Of a DNA stretch of 64,000 nt, positions 49,471-62,486 are shown piece by piece. Origin of the DNA: Mactromeris polynyma. Taxonomy: Eukaryota; Mollusca; Bivalvia; Venerida; Mactridae. The position numbers and the translations under genes are program-made. Position 1 is the first letter of the stretch; each line of letters opens with the position of its first letter. A model generated the notes under the pieces. It had not been told where the DNA came from. It saw only the letters and a program-made list of their open reading frames with translations, and searched no databases. Location of the stretch: contig JASFXZ010000001.1 of NCBI GenBank assembly GCA_032209605.1, positions 806,001 to 870,000 on the forward strand, in the 5' to 3' direction.

Positions 49471-49476
49471 TGTATA

Positions 49477-49652
49477 CGTTCAATGTCAAGTCTGTCTACG
49501 TTCAATGTCAAGTCTGTCTACGTTCAATGTCAAGTCTGTCTACGTTCAATGTCAAGTCTGTCTACGTTCAATGTCAAGTCTGTCTACGTTCAATGTCAAG
49601 TCTGTCTACGTTCAATGTCAAGTCTGTCTACGTTCAATGTCAAGTCTGTATA
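49477..49652 (+). repeat. 22-bp minisatellite, ~8 near-perfect units
   Basis: The unit is cgttcaatgtcaagtctgtc plus ta. The units are nearly free of substitutions, so the array is young or recently homogenised. Three units make 66 bp, which keeps all three plus-strand frames open. Confidence 0.9.
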
Positions 49653-49944
49653 ATGATACATTTAACACATTCTTACTTTCGACATATCAAGATTACATGA
49701 TAAACAGAATACAGTCAGGTAAATGATATCCAACTTGAGAAGCAAACAAGAGATGTTCGAAATTTCGAGAGATTTTTAATATCACGCAACTAAAAAAAAA
49801 AACCAAATACATATATGTAATGAACACCTGTTTTGTGAAGATTTTTTTAAAGAAGCGTGGTGTTAAACTTTTCTATATCTTCAGCGCTTTCTTTTGTCTT
49901 GTCTCTCACTTTTCTCTATTCACGTTGCTGAATGTGTCGGCGGC

Positions 49945-50215
49945 GTCTCTGTCTCGGCGCCATTTTGATTCTGAGATCAAAATTGAGACAGCGTTTAACC
50001 TATATCAGATTTTTTTAGACAGAATTCAAAATTGAGATGAGATGCAAATTGAAAATAGGCTTAAATTCTGACTTGGATTTGAGCAAAATCTCAATATTGA
50101 GCTGAGATTTTGATTTGAGATGCTTCGGTAGATCGGAGCCGGGATCCGGGATCAGCATTTAAATCTCAAATCTCAAATCACCATTCTCAAATCTCAAATC
50201 ACAAATTGCACTCTC
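49945..50215. repeat. AATCTCA-rich region
   Basis: The motifs tgagat and aaatctca recur on both strands, densest at 50158-50206 (aaatctcaaatctcaaatca). Simple-sequence origin likely. Confidence 0.5.
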
Positions 50216-50219
50216 TTGA

Positions 50220-51135
50220 GTGTGAAAATATATGGTAACATTAAATGAGTGCAGATTATTCGTTGTGGTCAATTTTCTGAGAGATTTGAATATACTATGA
50301 GGTCTGAGAGTGTGGCACTCAAAAACAAAATAATTACACACATATCTCATAACCACACTCACATCTAAAAGAAAATGGATCAAAAAGAATAGTCAACACC
50401 CTGTTGACATTTTCACGCATTTTCCAAACTCAAAATTCCAGTATCAGACTATTAAGAGTAAATTTTGTGACGTGAGATTTGAGTCAAGTCCAGCTGTTAT
50501 ACAAATACTTTTACGAAAAACAGCTGCTATAAACAAACATGCTATACTAACATATACGAGACCCTTTAATTATTACTAGATGAAAAAAAACACAATTGAT
50601 TACACTTTCATGACCGTGCAGGAGAAAATCTAATTTTTAGTGAAGCATCAGTTTTGAATTGTCGACGTTTCAATGTTAATGAAACCTGTTTGGTTATTTG
50701 AACGCGGAGAATGTTTTGTTATCAGATAACGTGCGTCTTTACTTTCTGTTTATTGTGTTTTAATTTGATATTCGCGTGCACTTAGGCCTACCTATGTGAT
50801 CTGTTGGCCATTAAGTTACACTTCGATATATGTGTATGCTATATAATGACGGAGTATCATTTTCATACCCTGGGCAATGTATCTGTCAACTCTTTGGTAA
50901 ACAAGACGGTCTGTAATTATCTTTCTTCGACTATAATACTTAAAGCGACTGTGCCAAAGACTGTGGGTAAAAATGTTTAACTTACTTTATATTTGGTGCA
51001 ATCATTTTGGACATCGAAACCACAAGCAAGACCGATCGGTTGATCTGTAATGTTTCATCAGTATGAAATCATTTGTGTTAGTGCACGCATACAGTACATA
51101 ACTAAGTATAGGACGGATGCTTATTCAATGTTGTC
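50220..51135. other. Non-genic stretch
   Basis: No recognised feature. Confidence 0.4.
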
Positions 51136-51140
51136 TTAAT

Positions 51141-53640
51141 AAGTTTTGAGTGACTTCCTGGTGAAACACAATACAGGTGAGGTTTTGAGTGTACTCCTGG
51201 TGAAACACAGTACAGGTGAGGTTTCCAGTGACTTCCTGGTGAAACACAGTACAGGTGTGATTTTGAGTGACTTCATTGTGAAACACAGCACAGGTGAGGT
51301 TTTGAGTGACGTCCTGGTGAAACACAGTACAGGTGAGGTTTCGAGTGACTTCCTGGGGAATCACAGTACATGTGAGGTTTTGGGTGACCTCCTGTTGAAA
51401 CACAGCACATGTGAGGTTTCGAGTGACCTCCTGGTGAAACACAGTACAGGTGAGGTTTCAAGTGACTTCCTGGTGAAACACAGTACAGGTGAGGTTTCGA
51501 GTGACTTCCTGGTGAATCACAGTACAGGTGAGGTTTTGAGTGACTTCATTGTGAAACACAGTACAGGTGAGGTTTTGAGTGACTTCCTGGTGAAACACAG
51601 TACAGGTGAGGTTTAGAGTGACCTCCTGGTGAAACACAGTACAGGTGAGGTTTTGAGTGACTTCCTGGTGAAACACAGTGCAGGTGAGGTTTAGAGTGAC
51701 CTCCTGGTGAAACACAGTACAGGTGAGGTTTTGAGTGACTTCCTGGTGAAACACAGTACAGGTGAGGTTTTGAGTGACTTCCTGGTGAAACACAGTACAG
51801 GTGAGGTTTTGAGTGACTTCCTGGTGAAACACAGTACAGGTGAGGTTTTGAGTGACTTCCTGGTGAAACACAGTACAGGTGATGTTTTGAGTGACTGTCT
51901 GGTGAAACACAGTACATGTGAGGTTTTGAGTGACTGTCTGGTGAAACACAGCACATGTGAGGTTTTGAGTGACTTCGTGGTGAAACACAGTACATGTGTG
52001 GTTTTGTTTGAATTATTGGTGAAACACAGCACAGGTGAGGTTTAGAGTGACGTCCTGGTGAAACACAGTACAGGTGAGGTTTCGAGTGACTTCCTGGGGA
52101 ATCACAGTACAGGTGAGGTTTTGAGTGACGTCCTGGTGAAACACAGTACAGGTGAGGTTTCGAGTGACTTCCTGGGGAATCACAGTACATGTGAGGTTTT
52201 GAGTGACCTCCTGGTGAAACACAGTACATGTGAGGTTTCGAGTGACTTCCTAGTGAAACACAGTACAGGTGAGGTTTTGAGTGACCTCCTGGTGAAACAC
52301 ATTACAGGTGAGATTTCGAGTGACTTCCTGGTGAAACACAGTACAGGTGAGGTTTTTAGTGACCTCATAATGAAACACATTAAAGGTGATGTTTTGAGTG
52401 ACTTCCTGGTGAAACACAGTGCAGATGAGGTTTCGAGTGACCTCCTGGTGAAACACATTACAGGTGAGGTTTCGAGTGACTTCCTGGTGAAACACAGTGC
52501 AGATGAGGTTTCGAGTGACCTCCTGGTGAAACACAGTACAGGTGAGGTTTCGAGTGACTTCCTGGTGAAACACAGTACAGGTGAGGTTTTTAGTGACCTC
52601 ATAATGAAACACAGTACAGGTGAGGGTTTGAGAGAGTTCCTGGTGAAACACAGTGCAGGTATGGTTTAGAGTGAATTCCTGGTGAAACACAGTACAGGTG
52701 ATGTTTTGAGTGACTGTCTGGTGAAACACAGTACATGTGAGGTTTTGAGTGACTGTCTGGTGAAACACAGCACATGTGAGGTTTTGAGTGACTTCGTGGT
52801 GAAACACAGTACATGTGTGGTTTTGAGTGAATTATTGGTGAAACACAGCACAGGTGAGGTTTAGAGTGACGTCCTGGTGAAACACAGTACAGGTGAGGTT
52901 TCGAGTGACTTCCTGGGGAATCACAGTACAGGTGAGGTTTTGAGTGACGTCCTGGTGAAACACAGTACAGGTGAGGTTTCGAGTGACTTCCTGGGGAATC
53001 ACAGTACATGTGAGGTTTTGAGTGACCTCCTGGTGAAACACAGTACATGTGAGGTTTCGAGTGACTTCCTAGTGAAACACAGTACAGGTGAGGTTTTGAG
53101 TGACCTCCTGGTGAAACACATTACAGGTGAGATTTCGAGTGACTTCCTGGTGAAACACAGTACAGGTGAGGTTTTTAGTGACCTCATAATGAAACACATT
53201 AAAGGTGATGTTTTGAGTGACTTCCTGGTGAAACACAGTGCAGATGAGGTTTCGAGTGACCTCCTGGTGAAACACATTACAGGTGAGGTTTCGAGTGACT
53301 TCCTGGTGAAACACAGTGCAGATGAGGTTTCGAGTGACCTCCTGGTGAAACACAGTACAGGTGAGGTTTCGAGTGACTTCCTGGTGAAACACAGTACAGG
53401 TGAGGTTTTTAGTGACCTCATAATGAAACACAGTACAGGTGAGGGTTTGAGAGAGTTCCTGGTGAAACACAGTGCAGGTATGGTTTAGAGTGAATTCCTG
53501 GTGAAACACAGCACATGTGAGATTTTGAGTGAGTTCCTGGTGAAACACAGTACAGGTGAGGTTTTGAGACTTCCTGGTGAAACACAGTACAGGTGAGGTT
53601 TTGAGAGACTTCCTGGTGAAACACAGTACAGGTGAGGTTT
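51141..53640 (+). repeat. 39-bp minisatellite, ~2.5 kb, with 819-bp higher-order repeat
   Basis: About 64 units of gaggttttgagtgacttcct followed by ggtgaaacacagtacaggt (39 bp). Because 39 is divisible by three, long frames stay open on both strands (13-residue repeats). These should not be read as proteins: stops interrupt them at scattered units. The blocks at about 51880-52690 and 52699-53509 are almost identical, offset by 819 bp (21 units), showing a recent segmental duplication inside the array. Confidence 0.95.
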
Positions 53641-53706
53641 TAAGGTTTGAACTCACGACCTCCATGTCGCGCCGCCGACATGTTACTTCTACCACAGAAC
53701 CGCGTT
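53640..53706 (-). repeat. tRNA-like sequence at minisatellite edge
   Basis: On the minus strand: gcggttctgtggtagaagta (A-box-like), a GC-rich middle ggcggcgcgacatggaggtc, then gagttcaaacct (B-box-like). It is probably a SINE head. The minisatellite ends exactly where it begins. Confidence 0.5.
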
Positions 53707-54064
53707 TCCTTTAAATTTAAAAGTGAGAAATAACAAGTTTACACCTGGTAATGGACAAACTAATTCAAACACGGTCGCCTCATGAAATCAATTTTCTTAG
53801 CTACTATGTTTGTACGCTCCACACAGCGCTTTGATTCCACTACCGTTCCATTCGTGAATATAAAGGTATCGGAATAAGCGCCCGATGCTAAAGGAGAGTA
53901 CTATGTTTGATGAATTCTTAGCATTGACCTATCGCTTCACATCGATATGTACGTACATCGATTTAAAGTAATAATTCGATGTGAAACTATTGATTAACGT
54001 ATTGACACTTGCCCACGTCCCTGGTTTAACTTTAAAATAGACTGTCGGACATTAAATTCAGACA

Positions 54065-54257
54065 TACAGTCAAACCTGTCTGTAAAGACCACCCATGGGA
54101 ACAGCAAAATGTGGTCTTTGTTTACAGGTGGTCTCTATTAACAGATTAAATATCATTGAAAATGGTCTGATGGAAGATGAAATTGGTGGTCTTTGCAGAC
54201 AGGTTTTGCAATAGTGGTCTTTGTTCGCAGGTGGTCTTTAACACAGGTTTGACTGTA
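54065..54257. mobile_element. 193-bp MITE, copy 1 (TA target duplication)
   Basis: Ends TACAGTCAAACCTGTCTG and CAGGTTTGACTGTA are inverted. The interior repeats gtggtctttg and aggtggtct. The copy at 63012-63204 has the same length and about 90% or better visible identity. Tc1/mariner-type non-autonomous family. Confidence 0.85.
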
Positions 54258-54259
54258 CA

Positions 54260-55905
54260 TGTATAATGTTAGCACAAGAAACTGGTCCGGAAACAGTCGA
54301 TTAACTATTATCTCAATACACAACATACATACAATGCTCCAACTTGTGGTTTCTGTTTTGTGTTATTATAAATTCGAGTTCACTGTACGCCAAGACCGCT
54401 TTAAAATCGCATGATATCTGTGTGACAGTATTCTCTCATTATTCATTTGATCTGCAGAACTCATTTCAATTCTTTTGTTGCATAAAGTTACTTTTGTAGT
54501 GACAGGACATTTGTATACATGGCGGTAGCTATTTTTGTGTATCAACTGTGTCCGGAATACACGGACTTTCAAATGTGAGTGAATCAAGCATTGAAAAATA
54601 ATACGTGATGTACAGCATTATTAAACGTTTTCTGATCACAGTTCAAATGTCATGGATGTCCAGTTTTGTTTCTTTAATTTATTTAAAGATGGACTTCCGA
54701 AGATATTCATCGTAAGCACATTGAGTAACCGCAAAGTTAACGCTTATGTTTGCTTCACGTGTTCAATAGAGAACAGCTGCCTGAAACAACTGTATGAATG
54801 GTCGACGGGAAGGAATGAAAGTTAGCGATTAAGTCAGTTAAGTGACTTATCTGTATTTCAGACTTATCTATGCATAGTGTCTGTATTGAATGAACCCGTG
54901 TGTTGGTTGACTGGGGCTAACACTCACCATTCTAGATGTGCACAGTTTATATTGATAAGAAGAGAAGGACATTTCTTTCTCGTAATTTGTGATTGGAACT
55001 ACGACTAATTCAGTTTATAAACTTCGAATAGGCAGAAAAATGTGACAGTGAATAAAAACAGCAATCTGAGAAAGTTCATGGTCAATCCATGTGATTCTAC
55101 CAATAAAATAATATGGTGAATATTTTGTACGTGCACGATATGATTCTGTGTCCTGGAATAGTGTTGGTTATTCTTCACTGGACGACACGTACCACCAATG
55201 TGAGTATTAATATTACTATTAATATAGACTTTATAACATATATAACTCGTATATTATTCTATGAAAATGTCATACCCACCATCAGACCGGGTTCCGTCAG
55301 TCGTTTATGAATGCGAAAGGAAATCTGACATGGGCAACAATTACACTCAGAAACTCACGTTTGGAATACCGTATGTATCTAAACAAAAGCAAATCGTAAT
55401 TATGTCAATGTACACCCATATGTATGTTATTTTATTTCACCACCGTTATTTGTGCGTTAAGTATTACATCATTTTACTTTGTTACAAAGATAAAACAGTG
55501 TTATGGTGTTTGACGAATGAAACGACATCAGTACTAATTAAGTCTTGTTAAGGTCAATCAAAATATTCTTTGATTTCTTTGAACTGGCCGGAAGAGGAAC
55601 CAACTATCGGTAAAACAAGTGATACTTTATTTGTTTAACTTAATTCAGACTTACGTATCACAAATCATAAACAGCTTTCGCAACCAAGTAACAACCAGAG
55701 GCACGTGTTTACCTCTACAACATTCCTTAAACTGAACACCCAATATTGACCACGACCCCTTTTTGCACTCATTTTCGGCTTTTACGTGCAGATGTCTTTT
55801 GGGTATAAACAAAATAAATCTAATTAAAAAACATTTAAAATATCATCAATTGACTGATACCTTGAAAACTGGGACTGCATTGCGACACCTTTTCGGTGCC
55901 GCCGT
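54260..55905. other. Non-genic stretch
   Basis: No gene recognised. The frames at 55113-55551 lack motifs or splice context. Confidence 0.4.
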
Positions 55906-55918
55906 TGCAGCCGTGAGT

Positions 55919-56395
55919 TGAGTGAAGTTGGCGCAGCAATCGTACATCAACACTGAATACCGACCCAGATTGAATACAGAGCCAGCATTGACATCGTTAT
56001 TCAGCTTATATGTTTAATACATAACTTAAATCGAACCCAGAGCTAGCACTGACATCAACATTCGAAACGGATCCGAGGCGAAACGATAGCTGGAGTCAAA
56101 TAACGAGCCAGCTCGTATATCGGTATATAAGCACTGACATCAACATTCGAAACGGGTCCAAGCCGAATACATATCTGGAGTCGAATGACGAGCCAGCTCG
56201 TACATCGATATTCGAGTGTTTTTTTAATATTTGAATACAGACCTTGTAGCGAACCCAGAGCTAGCACTGACATCAACATTCGAATATGACCGTGGCGAAT
56301 ACCATATGGAGCCAGCTCGTACATATCAGTATTCGAGTTTTTTTTTAATATTTGAATACAGATCTAGTAGCGAACCCTGAGTACCATTTATAAAC
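55919..56395 (+). repeat. One-ended relative of the giant foldback element, with ~130-bp tandem units
   Basis: It begins gagtgaagttggcgc, then atcgtacatcaacac. This matches the terminal GTGAAGTTGGCGC and the first arm unit (gtcgtacatcaaca) of the element at 5226-8670. Three or four decayed units follow, carrying gcactgacatcaacattcga, gagccagctcgtacat and a T-run with aatatttgaatacaga. No matching inverted right end was found. Confidence 0.6.
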
Positions 56396-56399
56396 AATA

Positions 56400-58290
56400 C
56401 GAAACCAGAATATGATGATTTAATTTCCATTTAAGATCATACTTTTATCAGAATAAAAAGTTAATACAAATAAGAACTTTATTTTATAAAGATAAACGGC
56501 ATACATGTAGATGGAATGATGCCTTGCAGTATGTTAAATAGAAATTTTCTAAAACAGAACAGTAGAAAGTTTTCCATTGAAACAATAAATAAATTATTAC
56601 GCTATACAAATAGTTCGTAGTTTGTTCAGTTTCCTTTAACATGGATTATCTTCAGAAATTGACACGCCAAATGTTATTTTTTGCTGTATGTTGTTGTTAT
56701 ATAGTCAAGAATTGGCCGAATGCGATATATATGAATTGATCCTCCTCAAAACACTATGCATAATCAAAGTACTGAGAGTGGCACCACAGATTGCGTAAAC
56801 TCAAGGTAATAGGGGCACCAATAGGAGGAATTGTTTAGTATTCGAATTGATCTTGCAATGAAGAGTAATGACATTAACTTTTTAACTAGGTGGTTGGTGA
56901 AAAAAGCCATTTAGTGTTCACTGTATTGACATTGCAGACCCACATTCATTTTTTTTAAATGACGTCACTTACAGAAGAGGTTGTAAATCCCATAGCAGCA
57001 TTCATTTTATAATTTAATTTTCACCCTTTGAACATGGTCATTGGTCACCTGATCACACGGTTATCGGTTATATGGGCCAATGTCATTATGTTTCTTCATA
57101 ATTACCGGGGATCTTTGGCATTTTCAGACTTTTATTTTCGACCAGACTCCCAAAAACCTACCCGCCTGCGGACGTTAAACATAGATCCATATTGGAATGG
57201 CCTGATTACCGTTCTTTCAATATATTTTGCTTTCATTACCTCTACAGTTTATGATTAAGACCCAATTTAGAAAATATTTCTTCACTTTTGCTGTAAATAA
57301 AAATGTTTTCAACAAATATTTCAAAAAAATCAACCTCCATTTTTGTTGCACAACAAATCGTAACATTCAGATTGCAACTCATTTGCTTGATTCAGATTGG
57401 ACCGACTATCTTTTAAAATATATTTCTTGTTTTTGATGTTGTAATACTGAATGTAAACGGTTGTTGTCATTCATTCTTACTGTAATTGCTCAGTCTAAGA
57501 AACATATATACTATAGTACAAGTCAAGAAAACAACATAATGAGCGCTGTTATTCTCTTAATTATGTAAAGAGACTAAATATTAATGTTACATAACTTTTA
57601 TTGCTATTACGCCGTTTGATGTACTTATCCACCTTGTACTTCCTATTTCTCATTACTGGGTGGGCATGTAACTTGATGGCACGAGGATTTTAGCCTATTC
57701 CTTGAAAAATCTAGTGTTAAGATAATTATTTATTTTGATATAATCATAAAAGCATTATTTCAACGACGGAAAGATTCGCCGTCGAGATTGGCCCGTACAA
57801 AAGCTCATAAGTGCATCCAAGAAGATAATAAGTAACACGATTTGTCATTTATTGTTACAGAACAAATGTCTTCATTATATGAATACAAGCATTTGTTTTA
57901 TTCATTCTGCAGTTATTGCATTTGATTAACGCAACATCGCGTTCCAACTGTCGCCATCAAAACAATAATTTAAATATAGTTGTATTTGACACGTTATTCG
58001 GTCTGCCATGTGTATAATCAGGCTACGTACAACTCCTATTATATATAACATTTTCCGTTGTTGGCATGTTATGTAATTGGTTGTCATATTTTACCACATC
58101 TGTAAAATAGTAGGATGACAGGAGTTTCCTATCATGTTGTTGACATTGAAGGATGTCCTGGCAGGAATTGGCGTATGGCATCTCAGACCTTCTTAATTTG
58201 TCTACATAAAAGCAATATGAGAATTTCTCATTGTTTTTTATTGTAGTCATTTGGTTAATTTCCAGTTATCGCAAGAGCCCTTTCTAGAAT
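56400..58290. other. Non-genic stretch
   Basis: No gene or repeat boundary recognised. Confidence 0.4.
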
Positions 58291-58294
58291 TAGT

Positions 58295-58458
58295 TTGGGC
58301 TTAGATGAGCACTTGGGTAGAATCAACGACCGTCTGCAGGCCAGTTGGATAGATTCCTCACATACACGTTCCACACCCTGGGGGATTCCCACCCGCAACG
58401 GTTAGGGGCAAGTGAGTTAGGGTCAGCGACCATAACCACTCGTCCACGGAGTTCCCCT
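58295..58458 (-). repeat. tRNA-derived SINE, V-SINE/RUDI-like
   Basis: On the minus strand: gtggacgagtggttatggtc (A-box of a Ser/Leu-type tRNA), cacttgcccctaaccg, a decayed B-box (gggtgggaatccccc). A conserved body follows (tgtgaggaatctatccaact, then ggcctgcagacggtcg, then gattctacccaagtgctc). This body is what I recall for the bivalve RUDI-type SINEs. Not searched. Confidence 0.65.
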
Positions 58459-58469
58459 ATTTATTGTTA

Positions 58470-60170
58470 TTTGGGCACGAAATTCGAAATGAACGCAAAA
58501 CACTGAAATTTGGACTCTCGACAATTTTACAACCTTTGCAAACGTTCAAGTAGACACTTAAGACTATATTCCTGTGAAAGAAACATATTGAAGTATATGT
58601 CTATTGTACAAGAAATTGTCGTCTGTTCATGGTACACGCACTACTGAGTTTACAACCAACAACTGACCTTGATAATATAACCTTGGCTGTTCAGACATGA
58701 CATGCTTATAAAACAAATAAATCTTATTTGATTGACAACATAATCTGCATGATGTGTGGGAATACACTGTTTCTTTGTGAATAGATCTCGCTTTTACCGG
58801 AGCACTTGATAGTATTTGTGTTCGACAATTGCGAATTGTGTATCAGACTTTTTCTAACTGATCAAGATTAACGACAGTAGTTGAAAAGGTTTCTGCATTT
58901 CCGCAAGTTGGGCGTACAACGAATACAATTATATTCTGTAGCAAAATATTTTTTAAAGAAAAATGGACGAATCGTTTATTTTAGGAATACTTGATGATAC
59001 GTGTACATTGTTACACAACTTATACGATATATTTCTTGTGCATTGTTTGTTTTTACTAATTCACAATATAGGATATTTGCTGCAATCAGAATTAGGGCAT
59101 AGTACAAGTTTCAGCGGTCTTCATAATCATATCCCGGAAGACACCATTGCTTGCCTAACACGTTGTAGTAGCGGTACAATATTGCAATTCGATGGCGCAA
59201 CAAACGTTATTCAATTACGATAGTTTATTTCTATGAAACCTGCAAAACAGGTGCGCGAGTGCATAGCACTTGGAACACCTCACCCTGGGACATATTATGG
59301 ACGGGATCTCGATAATTTTGTGCAGAAAAATGCTGACAATCTTACATTTTGCTGAACCGCGGTACCACGAAACACTGCAAAGTCGAGCAAAGTCTAGCAA
59401 AGTAACAAAGGCAGGCTTAAGTCTAGCAAATGCAATGCAGGTATAGCAATAGTGAGATTGAAGTAAGAAGCTGATCTAGTATTATGTTAACAAGAATTAT
59501 GACAGTGTGCGATACTGACGGGTGGCGAAACAACACAATGAAAACAATGTAAATGCTTGCTGGGAAAATAGATTGCTTCAGTAAGCCGCATTTAGACTAA
59601 AACACGGGTATTATTTTTGCGGAGCATGTGTATTTATGCATACTTGTTACATTGTACTGCTCGTTATACCCAGCAGTCAAGTCTGAGACACATCCTTACT
59701 GTCTCTGATCAACAAATTTTAATGTTACGGCGCCCGAAATTGAACTGCTTAGTCGACAGCAAGAGGCGACCATCAAGACATTCAGTTAATAAGTGTTTGT
59801 AACGGTATATTACTGGTGTTTTGAGAATATGTGTCCATTGGTGTCAAGAAGAGTAAGAGGTATTGCACATCAATGTTATCTACCACTGATCTAATGAGCC
59901 ATTATTAGATCTGTGTTTGTATGATGGACGACGTTGTACAGTTATAGCACCCGTTGCACTATGTTTAGCGTTTGTGAAGTTTGGTGACTACGTACTGGAC
60001 ACACTTGCATATCGCCAATATTGAGACTGAATGTCATTGTAGGCTTATAAAGACTCTTTAAAATCGTAATATACCTTTTTGTATTGTTCAGCACAATGTT
60101 TTGCATCTTTCAAGTATTGGTGCTGTTAATATAGCAAACCGAAAGACAAATCATACTTTCTTCCCTAATC
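58470..60170. other. Non-genic stretch
   Basis: No recognised gene. Near 59385-59450 the word (g/t)agcaaa(g/t) recurs. Confidence 0.4.
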
Positions 60171-60179
60171 CCTATTACT

Positions 60180-60373
60180 CCCTAAAGTTGACGCTTAACA
60201 AAACACCCAGTATGGCCTAATAGTACTGCTATTATTCAGGTGATTGGCCTAAACAATGCATTAAGATAGTACAGGAATCCTGATTTAAAAACAATGCGGC
60301 GTATTATGAAGATTTTGGTGTTAAACGTAAGAACATTTAAACCTCACCTAAAGACCACCTCAATATTAAGACC
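60180..60373 (+). repeat. ~185-bp duplicated segment, copy 1
   Basis: Matches 60708-60898 closely: gacgcttaacaaaacaccca, gtgattggcctaaaca, ttaagatagtacaggaatcc and acaatgcggcgtattatgaa. Its end (ctaaagaccacctcaat) is related to the gaccac motif of the 193-bp MITEs. Confidence 0.85.
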
Positions 60374-60707
60374 ATCTCAATATTAAGACCAGTTTTAGGA
60401 GACCCAAGGTTTTACTGTAATGTAGAATAAGGGTGTCACTACAGTACTTGCTTATGGTTGAATTCAAACAGCCGTTCCCGAAATCAGTATCAACAATAAG
60501 CATATCTCTATATCTGCTGCACAATTCAACATGTTAGATATTGTACACTGTGATAATGTCAAAACTGATGTTGCTTCAACAATTGCAAGGATTAAACTAA
60601 GGGTATAAACAGGTGTTACTGTTTTTAGATTACACATTATCTATATATTATAATATTTATAATAGCAATAATATATTTTTGCAGCTCATTGAATACTTCG
60701 CGAACCG

Positions 60708-60900
60708 AAGATGACGCTTAACAAAACACCCAGTACGGCCTAATATAACTGCTATTATTCAGGTGATTGGCCTAAACAGTTCATTAAGATAGTACAGGAA
60801 TCCTGATTTGAAAACAATGCGGCGTATTATGAAGATTTTGATGTTAAACTTAAGAACAGTTAAACCTCACCTAAAGACCACCTCAATAATAAGACCACCT
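60708..60900 (+). repeat. ~185-bp duplicated segment, copy 2
   Basis: Direct-orientation copy of 60180-60373, offset about 528 bp, with few substitutions. Confidence 0.85.
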
Positions 60901-60904
60901 CAAA

Positions 60905-62005
60905 TGTTCATGGCAGGCATCAAGGAGAAGCATACATTTAAAACTATTTGATTTATTTTTTCCCGAAATATTTGGTTGGGTTGGGGCTATCAGGTCCACA
61001 ATTTAACAGAAATAATTTCACTTTGCAAATGAAATTATAACAATAGTTGTAGCTGTAAATTTTGTACAAAAAACAATAAAGACTTAGACGTAACGATAAG
61101 ATGTTTCAATGATGCTAATTCTAGATAACTTTCATGTTATTTTAATCAGGCGCATGTGCTACTTGCTTTACTAGAATAAACATTAAACTATACACTTCAT
61201 ACAAACATATAATTGAGAAAATAGATAAGGTGTATTTGATGTAATGTAGATTTATTGCTAACTGTCTTATAGAACATAATTTATATATGAGAAATATGTT
61301 ATCTAATCACACAGTAGAAGGGTGGTGTTGGGAGTATTTCTCTCCAGATGGTACTCCATTACCATTTCTTGTCAGTTCTTCCAGTTCTTTGATTATAGAT
61401 ATATACGATTTTTTTAGTACGATGATCAGAACATTCAAAGTAGAATTTTAATTTGTTCAAATTCATTGTCGACAATAATGCTTGACATATGTTTATCGCT
61501 ATATGCCTGCAAATCATTCTAAATTAAATATTCTTGATTTTAAAATTATTCCGTTCTTTCAAGTTTTGATAATTTTGTTACGATATAAATTTTTATAAGT
61601 TCTGTTTTGATAAGAATTTTGAAATGTTCCGTTTTGTCAGAAAGTTTAAGTCACAGATGCAAGATTGTCATCATTCTCCATCATAAAAATGTCGTAGACG
61701 CCAGAAATCAGCAACGTTATTCAACGATAATATCCATTGTATTCACACTCATATTATAAGAGTGGCATTTTGTTTTTTACATTGCATGAATGGTCTGGTG
61801 CTTTATGATAAAGTTTCAAGATTGTTTAGATATCTCGACATAAGTGTGCAGAACATATTTATGCTACCCTTTGAACAAGGTAGGATTCATTGTTTTGCTT
61901 ATGTCTGTCTATCGGTCGGTCGGTAGGCTAGTTGTTTTCTGATCAATAAATCCTGGACGCTTGGTTGTAGGTTCCTTTACATTGTCTAACACCCGGCAAG
62001 TACAC
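60905..62005. other. Non-genic stretch
   Basis: No recognised feature. A short tcggtcggtcgg run lies at 61912-61924. Confidence 0.4.
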
Positions 62006-62015
62006 ATGTATCAAC

Positions 62016-62486
62016 TAGCGATGGATAATCGGAAAAAAATCATAATCGATTATCGGATCAGTTTTAAACTCATTATCGATAATCGAATCGGAAAATAATC
62101 GAAATATTTAGAAATATTTAGATTTTTAGAATAAGTATTATGCCGACAGTTTAATTCATTTATACAAATATTTATCACTTTTTAGCTATATTAAACATCA
62201 ATGGGGGTTTACATTATTCTTATATCATAAGAACATTTTATCATTCAATAAATGGTTGATTACTATTGACTAGATGTTTAATACATGTATTGACTAGATT
62301 TAATATTTGAAAATATCCAGGTTTATCACTTTAACATTTGAATATATATAATATCATCTTATTGAAGTAACACTTCAGTCAACATTTCCAATTATAATTG
62401 ATAATTGTAGTTCATTAGAGATTGTCGCCGACGTCGGATGTATAGCGACGATTTTTCGATTATTTTCGATAATCGTGCCATCACTA
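62016..62486. mobile_element. hAT-type MITE, 471 bp, with 8-bp target duplication
   Basis: Ends TAGCGATGG and CCATCACTA are inverted with one difference. GTATCAAC is duplicated exactly at 62008-62015 and 62487-62494. Subterminal cgattatcg / cgataatcg motifs are abundant, and no coding is present. An 8-bp duplication is the mark of hAT elements. Confidence 0.85.

Noticed and set aside
51125..53695. Many overlapping frames of 13-residue repeats on both strands
   Set aside because: All come from a 39-bp tandem repeat. Stops fall in scattered units and both strands are open equally.
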